A stretch of DNA of 10,510 bases, taken from assembly GCA_047618505.1 (NCBI GenBank), contig JBLHLB010000122.1:1-10510 (forward strand), given 5' to 3'. Source of the DNA: JBLHLB01 sp047618505 (lineage in GTDB: Bacteria; Planctomycetota; UBA1135; GCA-002686595). Below are positions 7,217-10,510 of this stretch, in pieces (the first letter of the stretch is position 1; every line of letters begins with the position of its first letter). Position numbers and translations under genes: made by a program. The notes under the pieces are model-generated. The model searched no databases. It was not told the DNA's origin and worked only from the letters and a program-made list of their open reading frames with translations.

Positions 7217-7693
7217 TTATTCGTCATCCAGGTTGAGTACATCGGCTCCCGCGGAAGCCTCGTAGGGAACTTCGATCTCGTCGGCAGGGTTGTCCTCGCC
7301 TGATTCACGCTCGACCTTGTCGACGACGTCATCAGCGGGGGGCTCGGGAACGACAAAGTCCGTTCCGTCCTCCTCTGCGGCCAGTTGGCGCTCCTCGTCC
7401 GAGACCTCGATGGCCGAGACGATCAGGTTGCGCATGACCAAATCACCCAGTTCCAGCTCCCGTACAAGGGCGGACATCGCGTCCGTGGGCAACTGGAAGT
7501 AGGACAGAAGAAACGTTGCACGGTTCTTCTTCTTGATGGGATAGGCCAAGCGGCGCTCATCCCAGCGGCGTGCGGATTGGACTTCGGCACCGTGCTTAGT
7601 GAGCAGCTCGCAGAGGCTTGTCTTAGCCTGCTGCCAACCGGCCCGCACAACGTCGTTATCGATGAGGAACATGCCCTCGTAGAGGCGTGTCAT
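7217..7693 (-). CDS. rpsF: 30S ribosomal protein bS6 with a long acidic tail
   Basis: bS6 forms a heterodimer with bS18 on the 30S platform. The ATG at 7691-7693 is chosen because TRLYEGMFLIDND matches the family start and AAGGTG stands 8-9 nt upstream; an in-frame ATG at 7730-7732 would add 13 residues with no family match. The product is 158 residues. The ferredoxin-like bS6 fold occupies about 1-100 (RRLAYPIKKKNRATFLLSYFQ in the middle, ELELGDLVMRNLIV near its end). The remaining 50-55 residues form a strongly acidic tail (EEDGTDF, ADDVVDKVERESGEDNPADE, ending LNLDDE). Acidic tails are known in bS6, for example the added glutamates in E. coli, but this one is long. It opens the rpsF-rpsR-rplI unit. 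Confidence 0.95.
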   Translation of the reverse strand: MTRLYEGMFLIDNDVVRAGWQQAKTSLCELLTKHGAEVQSARRWDERRLAYPIKKKNRATFLLSYFQLPTDAMSALVRELELGDLVMRNLIVSAIEVSDEERQLAAEEDGTDFVVPEPPADDVVDKVERESGEDNPADEIEVPYEASAGADVLNLDDE

Positions 7694-7742
7694 AGAGTAT
7701 TCACCTTCGAGTTTGATCTCGCGTGCGGGCACTCAACGCGCG

Positions 7743-7757
7743 GCCGGACACTCCGGC
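7743..7757 (-). other. 6-bp hairpin between pth and rpsF
   Basis: GCCGGA (7743-7748) pairs with TCCGGC (7752-7757) around a 3-nt loop, beginning 3 nt after the pth stop and about 50 nt before the rpsF start. It may be part of the pth 3' end or of an rpsF leader. Confidence 0.4.
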
Positions 7758-7760
7758 TCG

Positions 7761-8375
7761 TCATCGTTGGTCACCCTCGTTCCAGCGGCTGTGGAACCGC
7801 GTCATGCAGCCTTCGATGTCCGTCCCGCGAAGCCAGTCAAAGATCGCGTCGGCTGCCTCGGGGACAGCCTTCTCAATCTTGACTTCTTCCTCGGGAGTGA
7901 ACGGCGAAAGCACGTGACGCGCCGCGTCGGTCGGGGATCTGCCGATGCCCACGCGTAGGCGTGGAAATCGATCTGTCCCCAGGGAGGAAAGAATGGAACG
8001 CATCCCGTTTTGGCCACCGTGCCCGCCCTTCGAGCGCAGGCGTAGCTTCGCAACCTCCAGGTCCATGTCGTCGTAGACAACCAGGAGATCGCTCGGCTCA
8101 AGGCCCGCCCAATCGGCGAGAGGAGCGACTACCTCTCCGGAGCGATTCATGAACGTCAACGGCTGCACAAGCAGGACGTTGGGTCCGAAGGAACGCGCAC
8201 ACCGAAAGGCAGACGGTCCTGAATAGCCCCCTAGGGAGGTGGGTGCGTCAAAGAGCAAGCCCTCTCTACGCGCGAGGTGTTCAAGAACACGGAAACCGAC
8301 ATTGTGTCGGGTGCGCTCGTACTCAGAACCGGGATTCCCCAGGCCGAAAACGATACGCCGTACGGATACGTCCAT
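7761..8375 (-). CDS. pth: Peptidyl-tRNA hydrolase (bacterial Pth)
   Basis: Pth cleaves the ester bond of peptidyl-tRNA that has dropped off ribosomes, recycling the tRNA. The 204-residue product has the family motifs in order: GLGNPGSEYERTRHNVGF with Asn14 and the catalytic His24, QPLTFMNRSG with Asn77, VVYDDMDL with Asp102, and SKGGHGGQNGMRSI with Asn123. The residue before Asn123 is Gln, where E. coli has His113; this is a small active-site rim change, not a loss of the catalytic dyad. The ATG at 8373-8375 gives a normal-length N-terminus, but no Shine-Dalgarno sequence is seen. A long structured leader (8403-8444) lies just upstream. It sits between rplY (159-nt spacer) and rpsF (67-nt spacer). 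Confidence 0.97.
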   Translation of the reverse strand: MDVSVRRIVFGLGNPGSEYERTRHNVGFRVLEHLARREGLLFDAPTSLGGYSGPSAFRCARSFGPNVLLVQPLTFMNRSGEVVAPLADWAGLEPSDLLVVYDDMDLEVAKLRLRSKGGHGGQNGMRSILSSLGTDRFPRLRVGIGRSPTDAARHVLSPFTPEEEVKIEKAVPEAADAIFDWLRGTDIEGCMTRFHSRWNEGDQR

Positions 8376-8402
8376 GGTGCGAACGGGCGCAAAGAGAGGT
8401 CT

Positions 8403-8444
8403 CCCCCACCTGCCAGCGGGCCAGGGCCCGGGGTCAGTTGGGGG
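8403..8444 (-). other. Long imperfect stem-loop just upstream of pth
   Basis: An outer 6-bp stem (CCCCCA 8403-8408 with TGGGGG 8439-8444) is followed by a CTG/CAG extension (8410-8412 with 8435-8437) and encloses an inner 6-bp stem (CGGGCC 8417-8422 with GGCCCG 8425-8430). It ends 27 nt before the pth ATG on the minus strand, so it would lie in the pth leader. No T-run follows. Role unknown. Confidence 0.45.
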
Positions 8445-8488
8445 CGGAAGAGTCTAGGGCCAAGCCCAGGAAGCGCAAGGCCATCGGG

Positions 8489-8521
8489 CCCCTCTGGCCC
8501 CTTCGGGGGGAATCCAGGGGG
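8489..8521 (-). other. Nested hairpin downstream of rplY
   Basis: On the minus strand CCCCCTGG (8521 to 8514) can pair with CCAGAGGGG (8497 to 8489, one bulged A), enclosing a CCCC-GAA-GGGG hairpin (8498-8508). It starts 13 nt after the rplY stop and could be a 3' stabiliser or a terminator without a T-run. The first arm is one copy of the TCCCCCTGG motif. Confidence 0.4.
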
Positions 8522-8522
8522 A
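8514..8522 (-). repeat. TCCCCCTGG motif, copy after the rplY stop
   Basis: Minus strand TCCCCCTGG (followed by A), 12 nt beyond the rplY stop codon. It is one of three copies in the window, all at nearly the same distance after a stop codon. Confidence 0.6.
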
Positions 8523-8534
8523 TCGGGGGCCTTC

Positions 8535-9125
8535 TTAGGCCTCAGTGGGAGTTTCTTCTACTTCGTCCACTTCGTCATCTTCACGGGCCACGCCGGCGGC
8601 GGCGGAGCAGGTGGCGATCACCTGCTTGGGGTCACCGGCAAGGGACAAACCCTCGGGCAACTCCAGGTCGGAAGCGTGAAGGGTGACCCCTTCTTCGATG
8701 CCATCGACCTTGAGGATGAGCGAGTCCGGGAAGAGAGAGGGGATGGCCCGGATTGTCACGTGGGAGTGAATGTGGTTGAGAACGCCGCTGGCGGGGTTGC
8801 CGCGGAATTCGATCTCGACCTCGGCCTCGGTCTCCTTACCTCGGATCACGCGGCGGAATTCCACGTGGATGATATCCGTGGAGAAGGGCCCCCACTGGAG
8901 CTCGCGGACGATACCAGTCTCGTCCTCGCCGCCTTCCATCTTGAAGTCGAAGAGGTGCTCGTGCTTCCGACGTGCGGCGAGGAATTCGCGCTCGTTGATG
9001 GAGAAGACGACGTTGTCGTGGTCCTCGCCCTGGATAGAGCAGGGGATTTGGCCGTCGAGACGCAGGTAGCGGGCGGAGCGGCTACCAAGCTTGGTACGGA
9101 CCTTTGCGGTTAGTTCTGCACTCAT
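8535..9125 (-). CDS. rplY: 50S ribosomal protein bL25, CTC/TL5 long form
   Basis: bL25 binds 5S rRNA in the central protuberance. The 196-residue product is the two-domain CTC form rather than the short 95-residue enterobacterial form. The N-terminal 5S-binding domain (about 1-90) contains TKLGSRSARYLRLDGQIPC and ends near STDIIHVEFRRV. The C-terminal beta domain (about 95-180) contains EIEFRGNPASGVLNHIHSHV, SLILKVDGIEEGVTLHASDL and the closing DPKQVIATCSAA. A short acidic tail (EDDEVDEVEETPTEA) follows. The ATG at 9123-9125 is preceded by AGGGA about 8 nt upstream, and the bases between them are a perfect palindrome (GATCTAGATC). It lies between prs and pth, a standard ctc position, with a 192-nt structured spacer upstream. 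Confidence 0.95.
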   Translation of the reverse strand: MSAELTAKVRTKLGSRSARYLRLDGQIPCSIQGEDHDNVVFSINEREFLAARRKHEHLFDFKMEGGEDETGIVRELQWGPFSTDIIHVEFRRVIRGKETEAEVEIEFRGNPASGVLNHIHSHVTIRAIPSLFPDSLILKVDGIEEGVTLHASDLELPEGLSLAGDPKQVIATCSAAAGVAREDDEVDEVEETPTEA

Positions 9126-9185
9126 GATCTAGATCCCTGGATGGTTCGAAACACAGGGGATAAGCCTGGGGGCAGGGGTGCACCC

Positions 9186-9213
9186 GTCCCGGGCCGTAAA
9201 TATGGCCGGGGAC
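9186..9213 (-). other. Stem-loop in the rplY leader
   Basis: GTCCC (9186-9190) with GGGAC (9209-9213) and GGCC (9192-9195) with GGCC (9204-9207) form a 9-bp stem with one G/G mismatch and an AT-rich 8-nt loop. It lies about 60 nt before the rplY start and next to another hairpin. Confidence 0.5.
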
Positions 9214-9222
9214 CATACCTCC

Positions 9223-9246
9223 GGGGGCTCCTCTTGAGAAGCCCCC
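9223..9246 (-). other. Near-perfect 10-11-bp hairpin between prs and rplY
   Basis: GGGGGCTCCTC (9223-9233) pairs with GAGAAGCCCCC (9236-9246), one G-T or A-C position apart from perfect, leaving a 2-4-nt loop. On the minus strand it is followed by GGAGGTATGG, not a T-run, so it is not a standard terminator. It may process, protect or regulate the prs-rplY transcript. Confidence 0.5.
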
Positions 9247-9296
9247 TAGGTCCATCCATCCGTCTCAACCCCTCCGCCGGAGCGGCCCCGGGGAGG

Positions 9297-9306
9297 CCCA
9301 GGGGGA
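9297..9306 (-). repeat. TCCCCCTGG motif, copy after the prs stop
   Basis: Minus strand TCCCCCTGGG, 11 nt beyond the prs stop codon. Its CCCCT could pair with an AGGGG further downstream, around GC-rich inner stems. Confidence 0.6.
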
Positions 9307-9317
9307 CTCAGCCGGCC

Positions 9318-10289
9318 TCAGCCCCTGTTCTTCAGGTCCAAATCATCAAAGAGAATGCTCAGGGATTTCGACTCGTGCAGATTCGTGATGGCCTTGGCGA
9401 TAAGCGGCGCCACGGAGACCACATGCAGGTTCTTGGGGCCCTGGCCGTGCTGGGGAATCGTGTCTGTGACGACGATCTTCTCGGCCGGACAGGCGTCCAG
9501 GCGCTCCGTCGCCGGACCGCAAAGCACAGCGTGGGAGACAGCCAGCACGATGCGCTTGGCTCCATGACGGCGGACGATTTTGGCCGCTTCGCTGATGGAA
9601 CCGCCCGTGGAAATCATGTCGTCGACGATGATGACGTTGCGGCCGTCGACCTCACCGATCATGTGCTCGACCTTGATCTCCGAGCCCGAGATGCGGCGTT
9701 TGTCCACAATTGCCAAACCCGCGCCGAAGGCCTTTGCGAAGCTCCGCGCCATCTTGATGCCCCCCACGTCAGGTGTGACGATGACCGGTTTCTCAAGCCC
9801 CAAGTCGCTGATCGCCTGGAGCAGGACCGGCTTCGCGTAGAGATGATCCACAGGGATGTCGAAGAAGCCCTGGATCTGGTGGGCGTGCATGTCGATCGTC
9901 ACGACGCGATCGGCGCCACCCTGGCTCAGGGTGTTAGCCACGACCTTGGCGCTGATGGGCACACGCCCCTCGTCCTTGCGATCCTTGCGGGCGTAACCGT
10001 AGTACGGCATTACGGCCGTGATCCGTCCGGCGGATGCACGTCGCAAACAGTCGAGCAAGAGAAGCAACTCGATCCAGTTTTCGTTTACCGGTGGGCATAG
10101 GGGCTGCAATACAAAGCAGTCTGCTCCGCGCACATCATCGTTGATCTTGATGTCGATTTCGCCGTCGGGAAAGCGCCCCACACTGGCATCGCAAAGGGGA
10201 ATATCCAGGGCTTCTGAAATCCCATTGGCGAGGTCGCGGTGTGCCGTGCCGGCGATCAAACGGACTGAGTCGTTGTAGTAGCTGCCCAT
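9318..10289 (-). CDS. prs: Ribose-phosphate diphosphokinase (PRPP synthetase)
   Basis: Prs transfers pyrophosphate from ATP to ribose 5-phosphate, giving PRPP for nucleotide, histidine and NAD synthesis in the cytoplasm. The 323-residue product is of normal length for the bacterial class I enzyme. Visible motifs are GRFPDGEIDIKI (about 38-49), MPYYGYARKDRKDEGRVPISAK with the flexible ATP-side loop (94-115), DMHAHQIQGFFD with the metal and ATP-binding histidine (133-144), the catalytic-loop Lys197 and Arg199 in DKRRISGSE, and the PRPP-binding signature VIIVDDMISTGGS (219-231). The ATG at 10287-10289 gives the standard N-terminus, with no clear Shine-Dalgarno sequence; a 5-bp hairpin (ACGCC/GGCGT, 10303-10316) lies just upstream. 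It follows a hexapeptide transferase, as prs commonly follows glmU. Confidence 0.97.
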   Translation of the reverse strand: MGSYYNDSVRLIAGTAHRDLANGISEALDIPLCDASVGRFPDGEIDIKINDDVRGADCFVLQPLCPPVNENWIELLLLLDCLRRASAGRITAVMPYYGYARKDRKDEGRVPISAKVVANTLSQGGADRVVTIDMHAHQIQGFFDIPVDHLYAKPVLLQAISDLGLEKPVIVTPDVGGIKMARSFAKAFGAGLAIVDKRRISGSEIKVEHMIGEVDGRNVIIVDDMISTGGSISEAAKIVRRHGAKRIVLAVSHAVLCGPATERLDACPAEKIVVTDTIPQHGQGPKNLHVVSVAPLIAKAITNLHESKSLSILFDDLDLKNRG

Positions 10290-10384
10290 CGCTTATGGTT
10301 CTACGCCTGACGGCGTTCTAACTGGTGTTTTCGAAGAGGAAGTTCGTGTAGATCGCGAAGGATTCGGGACGCCAGGGCGCACTT

Positions 10385-10394
10385 CCCAGGGGGA
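10385..10394 (-). repeat. TCCCCCTGG motif, copy after the hexapeptide transferase stop
   Basis: Minus strand TCCCCCTGGG, 10 nt beyond the TAA of the upstream gene. It is the third copy with nearly the same placement as those after prs and rplY. Confidence 0.6.
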
Positions 10395-10404
10395 GCGCGA
10401 TGGC

Positions 10405-10510
10405 TTAATCCTTCGTATTTTGTGCCTTGCGCTTACCGATAGAACGGGCCGGAACCCCGACCCAGACGTCGCCTGGAGGCACTTCCGTGTTTGGCGTCAC
10501 AACAGCTCCG
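10405..10510 (-). CDS. Hexapeptide-repeat acyl/acetyltransferase, last 34 residues (cut by window edge)
   Basis: The open frame from the window edge to TAA at 10405-10407 ends GAVVTPNTEVPPGDVWVGVP and ARSIGKRKAQNTKD. This is the closing coil and tail pattern (VVT...VPPG..W.GVPAR.I) of left-handed beta-helix transferases that use acetyl-CoA or acyl-ACP. Position upstream of prs suggests GlmU, which often sits there, but the tail reads more like a general sugar O- or N-acetyltransferase than a typical GlmU end. No symbol is given because the catalytic part lies outside the window. The stop is followed by a 115-nt spacer before prs. Confidence 0.65.
   Translation of the reverse strand, partial: GAVVTPNTEVPPGDVWVGVPARSIGKRKAQNTKD

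Noticed and set aside
9126..9135. Perfect palindrome GATCTAGATC between the rplY ribosome binding site and ATG
   Set aside because: A 10-bp palindrome is expected several times by chance in 10 kb; no second copy was seen.
9204..9225. Short open frame beginning GGAGGT-ATG in the prs-rplY spacer as a leader peptide
   Set aside because: The ribosome binding site touches the ATG, the frame runs into rplY without a nearby stop, and the region is better explained as hairpin sequence.
9141..10100. Plus-strand open frame of 319 codons opposite prs
   Set aside because: It is antisense to a full, motif-complete prs, matches no family I recognise and is explained by high G+C codon bias of the real gene.
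1..10510. Mobile elements, CRISPR arrays, tRNA genes, toxin-antitoxin or defence genes
   Set aside because: No direct-repeat arrays, terminal inverted repeats, transposase motifs or cloverleaf sequences were found; all long frames on the minus strand are conserved housekeeping genes.

Overview
The window is a high-G+C bacterial stretch in which every supported gene is on the minus strand, so transcription runs from the right edge to the left. The order of transcription is: C-terminus of a hexapeptide-repeat transferase (cut by the right edge), prs, rplY (CTC-type bL25), pth, rpsF, rpsR, rplI, dnaB, bamA, lpxD, lpxC (cut by the left edge). No tRNA, rRNA, insertion sequence, CRISPR array, phage gene or recognisable accessory system was found. 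I see conserved housekeeping genes rather than a new gene system; the less explained material is in the spacers.

BamA, LpxD and LpxC show a diderm organism that makes lipid A. The run transferase-prs-ctc-pth-rpsF-rpsR-rplI-dnaB is a recurrent order in several diderm phyla. The PRPP synthetase wording (RKDRKDEGRVPIS, PVDHLYA) and the weak or absent Shine-Dalgarno sequences in front of many genes would suit Planctomycetota or a neighbouring deep-branching diderm lineage. That assignment is a low-confidence inference.

Right part (about 6520-10510): nucleotide and translation genes. prs makes PRPP; rplY, rpsF, rpsR and rplI encode ribosomal proteins; pth recycles peptidyl-tRNA. rpsF, rpsR and rplI are packed within 20 nt of one another and form one transcriptional unit. 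In contrast, the spacers around prs, rplY and pth are 115-192 nt long and full of GC-rich stem-loops. An 11-bp perfect hairpin after rplI (6449-6480) probably ends this unit.

Middle and left part (1-6283): dnaB (replicative helicase), then bamA (outer-membrane protein insertase), then lpxD and lpxC, which overlap by 4 nt (ATGA) and are surely co-translated. The 284-nt bamA-lpxD spacer lacks the skp/ompH gene often found there. It holds a good sigma70-like promoter (TTGACT, 17 nt, TAGAAA) whose predicted start lies directly at the foot of a 14-bp hairpin.

The most unusual sequence-level signals are a TCCCCCTGG motif placed 10-12 nt after three consecutive stop codons, an excess of CCTAGG among the CTAG sites (seven of them encoding Leu-Gly as CTA-GGN), and a nine-G run inside the bamA signal-peptide codons.
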